Of a DNA stretch of 35,911 nt, positions 16,462 to 23,382 are shown one piece after another. Every line of letters begins with the position of its first letter. The first letter of the stretch is position 1. The DNA comes from Sneathiellales bacterium (GTDB lineage: Bacteria > Pseudomonadota > Alphaproteobacteria > JANQFL01): positions 1 to 35,911 of the forward strand of contig JANQFL010000019.1 in assembly GCA_028277845.1 (NCBI GenBank), written 5' to 3'. The position numbers were made by a program, and so were the translations under genes. The notes under the pieces are model-generated. The model did no database searches. It was not told the DNA's origin and saw only the letters and a list, made by a program, of their open reading frames with translations.

Positions 16462-17058
16462 ATGATCAGGCGTACTTTCATCGCAGTGCTGGCAGCCACG
16501 TTCGGATTGGGACTGGCCGGGTTAGCCCACGCATCCGAAGCGGAACTGGCCCGTTCGGACGATGGGCTTTTCACCCAGCCCTGGTTCAAGTCGAATTCGT
16601 TCCTGGAGCTGTCGGAAGATCTGGCCGAGGCTAAGGAAGAAGGCAAGCTGCTGGCGATCCTATGGGAGCAGCGCGGCTGTCCCTATTGCCGCGAGATGCA
16701 CCGGGTCAACTTCGCCCAACCCGAAATCGTCTCCTACATCCGCGAGAACTTCGACATTCTGCAGCTCAACCTGTGGGGCGACCGTGAAGTGACCGACTTT
16801 GACGGCGAGTCGGTGGTCGAAAAGAAACTCGCCCGCAAGCAGCGGGTGTCGTTCACGCCGACCATCGTCTTCGTCGACGGCGCGGGCGAGGAAGTGTTCC
16901 GCATGCCCGGCTACTTCAAGCCGTTCCATTTCCGCGGCATGTTCGAATATGTCCGCGAAAAGGGCTACGACAAGGAATCCTTCCAGCGCTGGCTGCAGGC
17001 CAAGGCCGAACACATGCGCGAGCAAGGCAAGGAAGTCATCCTCTGGGAAAAAGAATAA
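16462..17058 (+). CDS. soxW: Periplasmic thioredoxin SoxW
   Basis: This is an exported thioredoxin-fold protein of 198 residues. The signal peptide is residues ~1-24 ('MIRRTFIAVLAATFGLGLAG', cleavage after AHA). The redox motif CPYC (Cys73, Cys76) lies in 'LWEQRGCPYCREMH', with the cis-Pro region 'VSFTPTIVFVDGAGEEV' further on. In Sox systems SoxW is reduced through the membrane protein SoxV and keeps the SoxYZ carrier cysteine or cytochromes in an active state; that role is taken from the family. It is transcribed towards the sox operon rather than with it, and a SoxV/CcdA gene lies at 17626-18369. GGAGGGGAGGA upstream supports the ATG at 16462. Confidence 0.88.
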   Translation: MIRRTFIAVLAATFGLGLAGLAHASEAELARSDDGLFTQPWFKSNSFLELSEDLAEAKEEGKLLAILWEQRGCPYCREMHRVNFAQPEIVSYIRENFDILQLNLWGDREVTDFDGESVVEKKLARKQRVSFTPTIVFVDGAGEEVFRMPGYFKPFHFRGMFEYVREKGYDKESFQRWLQAKAEHMREQGKEVILWEKE

Positions 17059-17136
17059 CCCGGTATCCGGAGGCGCCGGCCTATCGACACCATGAGCCGG
17101 CTCACAAACAAAGGGGGCAACAAGGGAGGACGCGTT

Positions 17137-17580
17137 ATGCGTAACATTTCACTTGCATGGTTGATGGTGCTGGCCTTGGCGTTTGCCGGAGCGGCCGGCA
17201 CGGCCCAAGCCGACAGTATGGACGACAAGACACACAAGCTGGTCATCCAGGTCAGCACCGATGACGCCCGCACCCAGGCGATCGCCCTGAACAATGCCGT
17301 CAACGTTCAGAAATCGCTGGGCATGGACAATGTCGAGGTGGAGATAGTCGCGTACGGACCCGGATTGTCGCTGCTGACCGCCGGTTCAAAACAAAAGGAC
17401 CGGGTTTCCAGCCTGGCACTGCAGGACATTACGTTCAGCGCCTGCGGCAACACCATGAAGAAGATGTCCAAGAAATCAGGAAAGATGCCGACATTGATCG
17501 ACGGCGTGACGGTGGTGCCCGCCGGCGTTACGCGTATCATGGAACTGCAGCAGCAGGGCTACGCCTACATCCGGCCCTAA
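17137..17580 (+). CDS. Periplasmic DsrE/DsrF-like protein
   Basis: The 147-residue product has a signal peptide ('LAWLMVLALAFAGAAG', cleavage near AQA-DS) and a DsrE/F-like fold: 'HKLVIQVSTDD', 'AIALNNAVNVQKSLG', 'VEVEIVAYGPGLSLL', then the conserved single cysteine in 'ITFSACGNTMKKM' (Cys103). Cytoplasmic relatives carry persulfide on this cysteine. An exported form next to soxW suggests binding or delivery of sulfane sulfur in the periplasm, which is inference. The ATG at 17137 is chosen because AGGGAGGA stands 6 bases before it and the signal peptide begins there; the reading could extend to 17092. It is 78 bases after soxW and probably shares its transcript. Confidence 0.85.
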   Translation: MRNISLAWLMVLALAFAGAAGTAQADSMDDKTHKLVIQVSTDDARTQAIALNNAVNVQKSLGMDNVEVEIVAYGPGLSLLTAGSKQKDRVSSLALQDITFSACGNTMKKMSKKSGKMPTLIDGVTVVPAGVTRIMELQQQGYAYIRP

Positions 17581-17592
17581 AGGGGAAATCGA

Positions 17593-17622
17593 AGCGGACG
17601 GTGGTGCTTGCCGCCGTCCGCT
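17593..17622. terminator. Hairpin between convergent transcripts
   Basis: AGCGGACGG (17593-17601) pairs with CCGTCCGCT (17614-17622), a 9-bp stem in the 45-base gap between the plus-strand DsrE-like gene and the minus-strand soxV-like gene. T-runs are poor on both sides, so it is a plausible but weak bidirectional terminator. Confidence 0.5.
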
Positions 17623-17625
17623 GTG

Positions 17626-18369
17626 TCAGCCGATTTCGCCCAGGATCGGGAACGCTTCCAGGATCCAATAAGCCATCTCGCCCAATGAACCGGTGATGAT
17701 CATGACGCCGGTGATGACCAGCAGTCCGCCGGCGGCGATTTCCACCTTGTGCAAATGGCGGCGGAAACGGCCGAGGAAACCCATGAACGGCTTGACGGCC
17801 AATGCCGCGGCCATGAACGGAATGCCCAGCCCGGCGGCGTAGGTCGACAACAGCGACACGCCGTAGCCCATGGAATCCTGCCCCGCCGCCAGGGCGAGGA
17901 TGGTCGACAGGATCGGGCCGACGCAGGGTGTCCAGCCGAAGGCGAAGGCCAGGCCCAGGACATAGGCGCCGATGAGACCGGCGGGCGTCTTGTTGGGATT
18001 GAACCGGGCCTCGCGGTACAGAAAGGCGATCTTGAACGCCCCCATGTAATGCAGGCCGAAGACGATGATGACGGTGCCGGCGATGTAGGAAATGATTTCC
18101 AGGTGATCGAAGATCAGCCGGTTGATGGCGCTGGCCGAGGCGCCCATGATGACGAAGACGGTGGAGAAGCCGAGAACGAAGGCGAGGGCGGAGATGGCGA
18201 TCTTGCGCGCCAGCCCGGAGTCGATGCCGTCTTCGTGGGTCAGGTCCTCCATCGACGTGCCGGCGATGTAACACAGATAGGCCGGCACCAGGGGTAGTAC
18301 GCAGGGGCTGAGAAAACTCACCACACCGGCCCCTGCCGCCGCGGCATAGGATACGTCGAATCCGTCCAT
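17626..18369 (-). CDS. soxV: CcdA/SoxV-type thiol-disulfide membrane transporter
   Basis: This is an integral membrane protein of 247 residues with about six helices, the size of CcdA. The two redox cysteines are in 'SFLSPCVLPLVPAYLCY' (Cys23) and 'FGWTPCVGPILSTILAL' (Cys149), the hallmark of the DsbD/CcdA core. It moves reducing equivalents from cytoplasmic thioredoxin to periplasmic partners. Next to soxB and soxW it most likely reduces SoxW, so soxV is used as the symbol; a parallel role in cytochrome c maturation is possible. It is the last gene of the minus-strand sox unit, starting 60 bases after soxB. Confidence 0.87.
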   Translation of the reverse strand: MDGFDVSYAAAAGAGVVSFLSPCVLPLVPAYLCYIAGTSMEDLTHEDGIDSGLARKIAISALAFVLGFSTVFVIMGASASAINRLIFDHLEIISYIAGTVIIVFGLHYMGAFKIAFLYREARFNPNKTPAGLIGAYVLGLAFAFGWTPCVGPILSTILALAAGQDSMGYGVSLLSTYAAGLGIPFMAAALAVKPFMGFLGRFRRHLHKVEIAAGGLLVITGVMIITGSLGEMAYWILEAFPILGEIG

Positions 18370-18429
18370 TTACGCTGTTCCTCGTCGCGCCGGGCCGGGC
18401 CCGGCCAAAATGCCGACCGTCATCCGGCG

Positions 18430-20118
18430 TCACGCTCCTACAATCTTGATATCCCGGTTGGGCTTGACCCGAATTAGCTTCTTTTTCTCGATATAGCCAC
18501 TCACAAGTTCGTAAATCGGCGGGCCCTCGGCGCCTTCGTTGACCGACGCCCAGCCGGAAACCACATAGGTCTTTTTCGGATCGATCCGCTCGCCACTCGC
18601 CGTGAGTGTCATGTCGGATATGCGCTCGCCGATCGGCTTGTGAATATCGATGGTGTAGCTGAGCCCGCCCGTGCGTACCATGTCGCCGCCCTGCTGGTAG
18701 TAGGGGTCGGGATTGAAGATGTTGTCGGCCACATCTTCCAGGATGGTCTTGATGAATTCGCCGGTCATCTCGCTGCGGTAGGCGTTGGGGTAGGTGATGG
18801 CGGTCTGGGTATAGACGTCGTCTACCGTGATGTCCTGCCCCGGCAGCAGCGAAGCACCCCAGCGGAAGCCGGGCGACAGGGCGATCTGGGCGTCGCGCTC
18901 CTGCAGCAGGGCGTCGCAGATCAGGTCGTCGAAGGTGCCGTTGAAATTGCCGCGCCGGTAGAGCAGCGATTCGGTCCGTCCCAGCACCCGGTCCAATTCC
19001 GCCTTGTGCGGCGCGCGGATTTCGCCGATCAGCGACGCCATGTCCGGGTCGGGTTGGATGATGTCGGCGAAGACCGGGATCAGTTTGAAGCGGTAATCGG
19101 CGACCTTCTTGTTTTGCACGTCCAGATCGAGCCGGCCGAGGAACTTGCCGTGGCTGCCCGTCGAGATCATCAGCGTATCGTTGATTTTGACCACCGACGG
19201 CACGGCGTCGTGGGTGTGGCCGGTCAACAGCACGTCGATGCCGTCGACCCGCGAGGCCAGCTTGCGGTCGACGTCGAAGCCGTTGTGGCTCAGCACCACG
19301 ACCAGGTCGGCGCCGTTGTCGCGGGCCGCCTCGATACGCTCGCGCAGCTTGTCTTCCTTGATGCCGAACGACCAGGTCGGGATCTTGTAGCGCGGATTGG
19401 CGATCGGCGTGTAAGGGAAGGCCTGGCCGATGACGGCGATGTTGACGCCGCCACGCTCGAAGGTCCGGGTCGCCAGGAAGACGTCGTCTTCCCATTCCGT
19501 GTCCTGCACATTGCCGGCCAGGAAGGGGAAGTCCAGCTTGCCGACCAGATCCTCGACCCGCTGGCTGCCGTAGGTGAATTCCCAGTGGGCCGTCATCACG
19601 TCGACGCCCAGCTTGTTCATCACCCGCACCATGTCCTCGCCCTGGGTGGCGAGGGAGGTGAAGGAGCCTTGCCAGGTGTCGCCGCCGTCCAGCAGCAGGG
19701 TCTGGGTCGGCCGTTCCGCCCGGATGGCCTTGACCAGGGTCGCCATGCGGTCCATGCCGCCGATGCGGCCGTAGGTCTTGGCCAGGCTGGTGAAATCGGT
19801 CGAGGTGAAGGCATAGGCTTCTGCAGAGCCGGCCTTGAGGCCATAGAGATCCAGCGCCGCCTTGCCGGTCAGGTGCGGCGGCAGGCCGTGCACCTCGCCG
19901 ACGCCGATATTGACCGAGGGTTCGCGGAAAAAGAGCGGTACCAACTGGGCGTGGCAGTCCGTGAAGTTGAGCAGCGTGACCTGGCCGACCGAATCGAACT
20001 CCAGCAACGTATCCTGCGTAATAGCCTGGTTGGCCGCGGCATGGCCGACGCGGCCGGGCAGACCGGTCATGGCGGCCGTGGCGGCGGCGACTTGTAGGAA
20101 ATCTCGGCGGGTCAACAC
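18430..20118 (-). CDS. soxB: Thiosulfohydrolase SoxB
   Basis: This is a periplasmic dimanganese enzyme that hydrolyses the sulfone group from SoxY-bound S-thiosulfonate, releasing sulfate. The 562-residue product starts with a Tat signal ('MLTRRDFLQVAAATAAMTG'). Metallophosphoesterase-type motifs follow: 'LLNFTDCHAQLVPLFF' (~49-64), 'LLDGGDTWQGS' (~142-152), 'VLSHNGFDVDRKL' and 'LLTGHTHDAVPS'. The C-terminal substrate domain contains 'PGFRWGASLLPGQDIT' and 'GGDMVRTGGLSY'. The length matches the family. It follows soxA after 124 bases, a gap that holds a very strong hairpin, so its mRNA level may be set separately from soxXYZA. Confidence 0.97.
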   Translation of the reverse strand: MLTRRDFLQVAAATAAMTGLPGRVGHAAANQAITQDTLLEFDSVGQVTLLNFTDCHAQLVPLFFREPSVNIGVGEVHGLPPHLTGKAALDLYGLKAGSAEAYAFTSTDFTSLAKTYGRIGGMDRMATLVKAIRAERPTQTLLLDGGDTWQGSFTSLATQGEDMVRVMNKLGVDVMTAHWEFTYGSQRVEDLVGKLDFPFLAGNVQDTEWEDDVFLATRTFERGGVNIAVIGQAFPYTPIANPRYKIPTWSFGIKEDKLRERIEAARDNGADLVVVLSHNGFDVDRKLASRVDGIDVLLTGHTHDAVPSVVKINDTLMISTGSHGKFLGRLDLDVQNKKVADYRFKLIPVFADIIQPDPDMASLIGEIRAPHKAELDRVLGRTESLLYRRGNFNGTFDDLICDALLQERDAQIALSPGFRWGASLLPGQDITVDDVYTQTAITYPNAYRSEMTGEFIKTILEDVADNIFNPDPYYQQGGDMVRTGGLSYTIDIHKPIGERISDMTLTASGERIDPKKTYVVSGWASVNEGAEGPPIYELVSGYIEKKKLIRVKPNRDIKIVGA

Positions 20119-20192
20119 GGCTGTATTCCTCCAATTCGGGCGAGGGACTCGGCTGATGCCTTGGGCCGGGCATCAATGACTGTCAAACAAAT

Positions 20193-20219
20193 GGGGGGAT
20201 GGTCGCCGACCATCCCCCC
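20193..20219 (-). terminator. Strong soxA-soxB intercistronic hairpin (attenuator or stabiliser)
   Basis: GGGGGGATGGTCG (20193-20205) and CGACCATCCCCCC (20207-20219) are perfectly complementary over 13 bases. In the direction of sox transcription it is followed by ATTTGTTTGA, a broken T-run. It lies 23 bases after soxA and could terminate part of the transcripts or protect the upstream message. Confidence 0.55.
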
Positions 20220-20242
20220 GATACTGTGATGGTCCGAAACGC

Positions 20243-21019
20243 TCAGTTACGGACGGCAGGCGTCTCGATCTTCAGCCCGGTTCCACGATGGTTCAGGAAC
20301 AGCTCAAGATTGACGTATTCGTCGGCGCCATAAGCGAAGGGCTTCGACCGCACCTGCTTGTTGCAGCCGCGGAAACGGCGATGCAGCGATCCGATCTTGT
20401 TCCATTTCAGGCGGTAGGTCGGGAAGCCGTTGCTCTGTCCCTGGGTCAGCACGTTGGCGCGCAGGATGCCGCCGGCATTGTCCTGGTGGCAGTGTTTGCA
20501 CGCCATGTCGAGCTGGCCGCGGCGCTCGTTGTAAAATGCCTTGCCCGCCTCATAAAACTTGCGCGCCGGGCCGTCGATATCGACCTCGACGGGCAATCCT
20601 TTGGACTGATGGCGCACATAGGTCGTCAGCGCCAGCATCGGCTCGCTTTCCCATTTGAACGCCTTGGCCTTCATGAACTTGGTGCGGCATTCGTTGATGC
20701 GCTGCTCGACGTTCTGCAGCTTGCCCATGTCCTCGCGGTATTTGGGATATTTGTTGGCCACGCCGACCATGGATTTCTCGGCGTTCTCGTGGCAGCTCTG
20801 ACAGGCCTTGCCGGCGTCGCCCTCGACCTTGGTCCAGTGTTCGCTGCCGCTTTCGACCCAGATGAAACCCGGGTTGGCGAAATCGTCGTCCTGCATGGCC
20901 TTGGTTTCTTCGGTCGCCCAGTAATAGCCCGAGCGGACTTCGTCTTCGGCGTACGCCGCGGCTGTGAGAGTCATCCCGAAACCCACAATGGCGGCGCCGA
21001 TCAACCGTGCTTTTTTCAT
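20243..21019 (-). CDS. soxA: Diheme cytochrome c SoxA
   Basis: This is the catalytic subunit of the SoxAX c-type cytochrome, which couples thiosulfate to the SoxY cysteine. The product is 258 residues. The signal peptide is ~1-24 ('MKKARLIGAAIVGFGM...', cleavage near AYA-ED). It has two heme-binding motifs, CQSCH (73-77) and CKHCH (174-178), so this is the diheme type. The active-site cysteine that becomes a persulfide ligand is in 'RFRGCNKQVRSKPFAYG' (Cys219). The ATG at 21019 is preferred because GGAGGG lies upstream; the reading could extend to 21106 but would overlap soxZ. It lies 43 bases after soxZ in the operon X-Y-Z-A-B-V. Confidence 0.96.
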   Translation of the reverse strand: MKKARLIGAAIVGFGMTLTAAAYAEDEVRSGYYWATEETKAMQDDDFANPGFIWVESGSEHWTKVEGDAGKACQSCHENAEKSMVGVANKYPKYREDMGKLQNVEQRINECRTKFMKAKAFKWESEPMLALTTYVRHQSKGLPVEVDIDGPARKFYEAGKAFYNERRGQLDMACKHCHQDNAGGILRANVLTQGQSNGFPTYRLKWNKIGSLHRRFRGCNKQVRSKPFAYGADEYVNLELFLNHRGTGLKIETPAVRN

Positions 21020-21062
21020 TTTTGCGTTTCCCTCCCTGTCTTCACCGATGGCGCTGAGCGGG

Positions 21063-21383
21063 TCAGCTGACGGTGATTTTGGCGGATTGGGTTGTCTTGC
21101 TTCCATCGTCGTCGGTCCAGATCACCTCGACCGTGCCCGATTCGCTGGCCCGCAGATTGAAGGCCAAATACGGGTTGGCCGAAATCGCCGGCGCCCAATT
21201 GGATTCGAGAACCTTCTTGCCGTTGTAGTTGCAGACCACGTTGTTGATGATCTTGCGCGGGATCTTGTTGCCCTTCTTGTCCTTGCGCTGGCCGGTCTCC
21301 ATGGGGTGGGAGATCAGGCTCTTGACGGTGATGATATCGCCCTTTTTGGCTTTTTTCGGGACTTTCAAACGTGCTTTTGCCAT
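21063..21383 (-). CDS. soxZ: Thiosulfate carrier subunit SoxZ
   Basis: This is the partner of SoxY in the periplasmic sulfur-carrier heterodimer. The 106-residue product has no signal peptide, as expected, because SoxZ is exported folded with SoxY through Tat. 'ARLKVPKKAKKGDIITVKSL', 'ISHPMETGQRKD', 'VVCNYNGKKVLESNW' and 'SANPYLAFNLRA' follow the family pattern. The start at ATG 21383 matches other SoxZ proteins; the open frame extends to 21539 through the end of soxY and is rejected. The distance from soxY is 17 bases. Confidence 0.95.
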   Translation of the reverse strand: MAKARLKVPKKAKKGDIITVKSLISHPMETGQRKDKKGNKIPRKIINNVVCNYNGKKVLESNWAPAISANPYLAFNLRASESGTVEVIWTDDDGSKTTQSAKITVS

Positions 21384-21400
21384 GTTCCTGAACTCCTGCC

Positions 21401-21877
21401 TCAGCCGCCGCAGCCGCCGATGGTCACTTTGACGTTGACGTCGGTCTGATAGAACGTGCCGTCGCTCATTTCGGCCAAGGCGATGACCGGCGAGGTCTGT
21501 CCCATGCGGCAGCGGAACGATACGTGGGCCGCGCCGCAATCCGGCGTGAAGTGGAAGGACGCCACATCCGGGTTGGGATTGTTCTGCACGAAGACATGCA
21601 GCGACTTGACGTAGTCGCTGTCCGTCATCGGGCTCTCGACCGACATGGTCAGTGGTACGACGCGGCCGTTTTCGGCGATTTGCGGCGCCTTGATCTTGAT
21701 CCGGCCGGATTTGGTTTCCTTGCCGCCGGTAATCGCGGCGACGGCTTTTTTGGTTGAGGCTACGTCGGCGTTGGCATCCAGCGGCACGATGGTGATCGTC
21801 GCGGCCAGTACCGCGCCGCCACCCGCCGCAGCGAGGAAACCGCGGCGGCTGAGCCCGTCGTGATCCCGTGCTTTCAT
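21401..21877 (-). CDS. soxY: Thiosulfate carrier protein SoxY
   Basis: This is the periplasmic carrier to which sulfur intermediates are covalently bound. The 158-residue product has a Tat signal ('LSRRGFLAAAGGGAVLAAT') and ends in the swinging-arm motif GGCGG, with Cys156 as the sulfur-binding residue. The immunoglobulin-like domain contains 'IAENGRVVPLTMSVESPM', 'DVASFHFTPDCGAAHVSF' and 'SPVIALAEMSDGTFY'. SoxYZ is loaded by SoxAX and unloaded by SoxB. With no soxCD in the window, the persulfide left on Cys156 must be passed on, presumably towards the sHdr system. Confidence 0.96.
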   Translation of the reverse strand: MKARDHDGLSRRGFLAAAGGGAVLAATITIVPLDANADVASTKKAVAAITGGKETKSGRIKIKAPQIAENGRVVPLTMSVESPMTDSDYVKSLHVFVQNNPNPDVASFHFTPDCGAAHVSFRCRMGQTSPVIALAEMSDGTFYQTDVNVKVTIGGCGG

Positions 21878-21923
21878 GGGTCGTCTCCTAATCTTAATCG
21901 GTCTTGTGCCGGTTACCGGCGGG

Positions 21924-22388
21924 TTATTCGTCCTTCAAGGTCATCAGATACGCCAATACGTCCTCGACCTCCTGGGCGCTCAACATGGTCTTGCCCTGGA
22001 ATTTCTTGAGTACCCGGTGGAAGCCGTTGTTGCGGTAGAACGAGGGCATGATGGTGTCTTCGTTCAAGACCTTGGGGTCCACAATGCGCATCCGGATTTC
22101 CGCCGCGGTGTAGCGTTCGGCCACACCCGACAGGTCCGGCGAAATTTCACCATGGAAAGGCTGTTCGGGGATCGGCATCTGGTGGCAGGCCAGGCAATTG
22201 CCCTTTTTGCGGTTGATGGCGATCTTGCGCCCTTTGACCGGATCGCCAGGCTTTCCGGTCAAGGATTGTGGAATGGTGTCGTCGACGACTTTGTAGGTCG
22301 TGCTGACGTCTTTGACACCGTCTGCGAGTGCTGCCCCGGACGCAAATACCAACGCCGTGGCGAGACCTAGGATTCGGCCCCTATTCAT
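21924..22388 (-). CDS. soxX: Monoheme cytochrome c SoxX
   Basis: This is the electron-accepting subunit of SoxAX, 154 residues. The signal peptide is ~1-22 ('RILGLATALVFASGAA', cleavage near ALA-DG). The heme motif CLACH is at residues 65-69, with a distal methionine likely in 'LNEDTIMPSFY'. 'GEISPDLSGVAERYT' and 'EVEDVLAYLMTLKDE' are typical. The ATG at 22388 follows a GGGGAGGA ribosome site; the frame could extend to 22424 but then lacks one. It is the first gene of the sox operon, directly behind the promoter and operator at 22435-22480. Confidence 0.95.
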   Translation of the reverse strand: MNRGRILGLATALVFASGAALADGVKDVSTTYKVVDDTIPQSLTGKPGDPVKGRKIAINRKKGNCLACHQMPIPEQPFHGEISPDLSGVAERYTAAEIRMRIVDPKVLNEDTIMPSFYRNNGFHRVLKKFQGKTMLSAQEVEDVLAYLMTLKDE

Positions 22389-22434
22389 GATCGCTGTTCC
22401 TCCCCTTGTCGTTACGCAAATCACGATGTTGCGG

Positions 22435-22450
22435 ATTAGTTTTTTCTAAT
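22435..22450. promoter_or_regulatory. Sulfur-locus operator, sox copy
   Basis: ATTAGTTTTTTCTAAT has perfect 5-bp arms around six Ts. It starts immediately after the soxX -10 box, so a bound protein would block initiation. It matches the site upstream of the DsrE/sHdr operon (26190-26205) at 13 of 16 positions, with agreement continuing into the flank (ATATT-A/T-TA). Confidence 0.7.
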
Positions 22451-22480
22451 ATTATAAAAATCAAAGGTACGGCGCAACAA
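22451..22480 (-). promoter_or_regulatory. soxX promoter (sigma-70 type)
   Basis: On the minus strand TTGTTG (22480-22475) and TATAAT (22456-22451) are separated by 18 bases. The -10 box is a perfect consensus match and touches the operator. Confidence 0.72.
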
Positions 22481-22629
22481 AGTAAGCGAATTTTGATGCT
22501 GGATGCCGAAAAAGTCCACGATATTAACAACTTAAATATCCTCAACAAGCGTAAGGTCTTGTTTTTGACGACCTGCGCATGCCGGGCCGGGGGCTTGTCC
22601 CCGCGCAAGAAACGACAAATATTGCCGCC

Positions 22630-23382
22630 ATGGACATGCGCACACTGCTGGTGATCCAGCACACCGAATCCGAGTTTCTGGGTCTGATGGAAGACCACCT
22701 GGAAGGGCGCGGCATCGCGTTTCGCTACGTCCGTCCGTTCGCCGGATCCGATATGCCGGGGACCGCCGCGTTGGCGGACGGCCTGATCCTGCTGGGTGGT
22801 GGTACGTGGGGCAGCACGGGTGCGCACGCGATGCCCGGTCTGGACAGGGAGGTCCGGCTGACGCGGGATTTCCTCAATCGCGGTAAACCGGTCGTCGCCA
22901 TAGGTCTCGGCGCGCAAATTCTTTGCCTGGCCGCCGGCGGCGAAACCGAACCGGCGCCGATGCGCTTCACCGCCGGGCATTGCCATCGCCTGGACGCCGA
23001 GGCCATGAACGGACACATGCCTGAACGGATGCCACATGCCGTCTTCATGCGTGACCGGTGCCGCCTGCCCGATGACGCCTTCGTTTTAGCCGAGGATGAC
23101 AACGGCGGCGATCCGGCCATATTCCGCGTCGGCGACAACTCTTTGGGCTTTACCGGTCATCCCGGATTCAAGGCCGCCATGTTTGAAGATTTGATACTCG
23201 AGTGCGAAGATGGGCCCGACGATCCGCTCCCGGTTCTCGAACAGGTACGCGCCATGCAGCACGACGGCGCGGCGGTCCTGAGCCAGTTGATGGTCGGCAT
23301 CATTCAGGTCACCGGACTCATGCGGCCCTATGACGAAAAGGAAAAGAAACGGCGGACGGTTATTCCGATCCAACGGCGTTAG
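22630..23382 (+). CDS. Degenerate class I glutamine amidotransferase-like protein
   Basis: The 250-residue product has the class I GATase fold: 'LLVIQHTESEFLGLMED' at the start, 'DGLILLGGGTWGS' (~50-62) and the nucleophile-elbow segment 'GKPVVAIGLGAQILC' (85-99). In active enzymes that segment reads G-x-C-x-G; here Gly92 replaces the nucleophile Cys. The late 'SLGFTGHPGF' keeps the histidine (His177) but has Gly where the catalytic Glu of HPE should be. It therefore cannot release ammonia in the usual way and may be a binding or scaffold protein. My recollection, not verifiable here, is that amidotransferase-like genes occur near other lipoate-dependent sulfur oxidation loci. The start is ATG 22630; no strong ribosome site is visible, so it could be off by a few codons. 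It overlaps the next gene. Confidence 0.78.
   Translation: MDMRTLLVIQHTESEFLGLMEDHLEGRGIAFRYVRPFAGSDMPGTAALADGLILLGGGTWGSTGAHAMPGLDREVRLTRDFLNRGKPVVAIGLGAQILCLAAGGETEPAPMRFTAGHCHRLDAEAMNGHMPERMPHAVFMRDRCRLPDDAFVLAEDDNGGDPAIFRVGDNSLGFTGHPGFKAAMFEDLILECEDGPDDPLPVLEQVRAMQHDGAAVLSQLMVGIIQVTGLMRPYDEKEKKRRTVIPIQRR

Noticed and set aside
17537-20176. Long open frame (879 codons) on the minus strand across soxV and soxB
   Set aside because: It reads soxB and soxV in a different frame, gives a Pro/Arg/Gly/His-rich sequence without domains, and both real genes in that region are certain.
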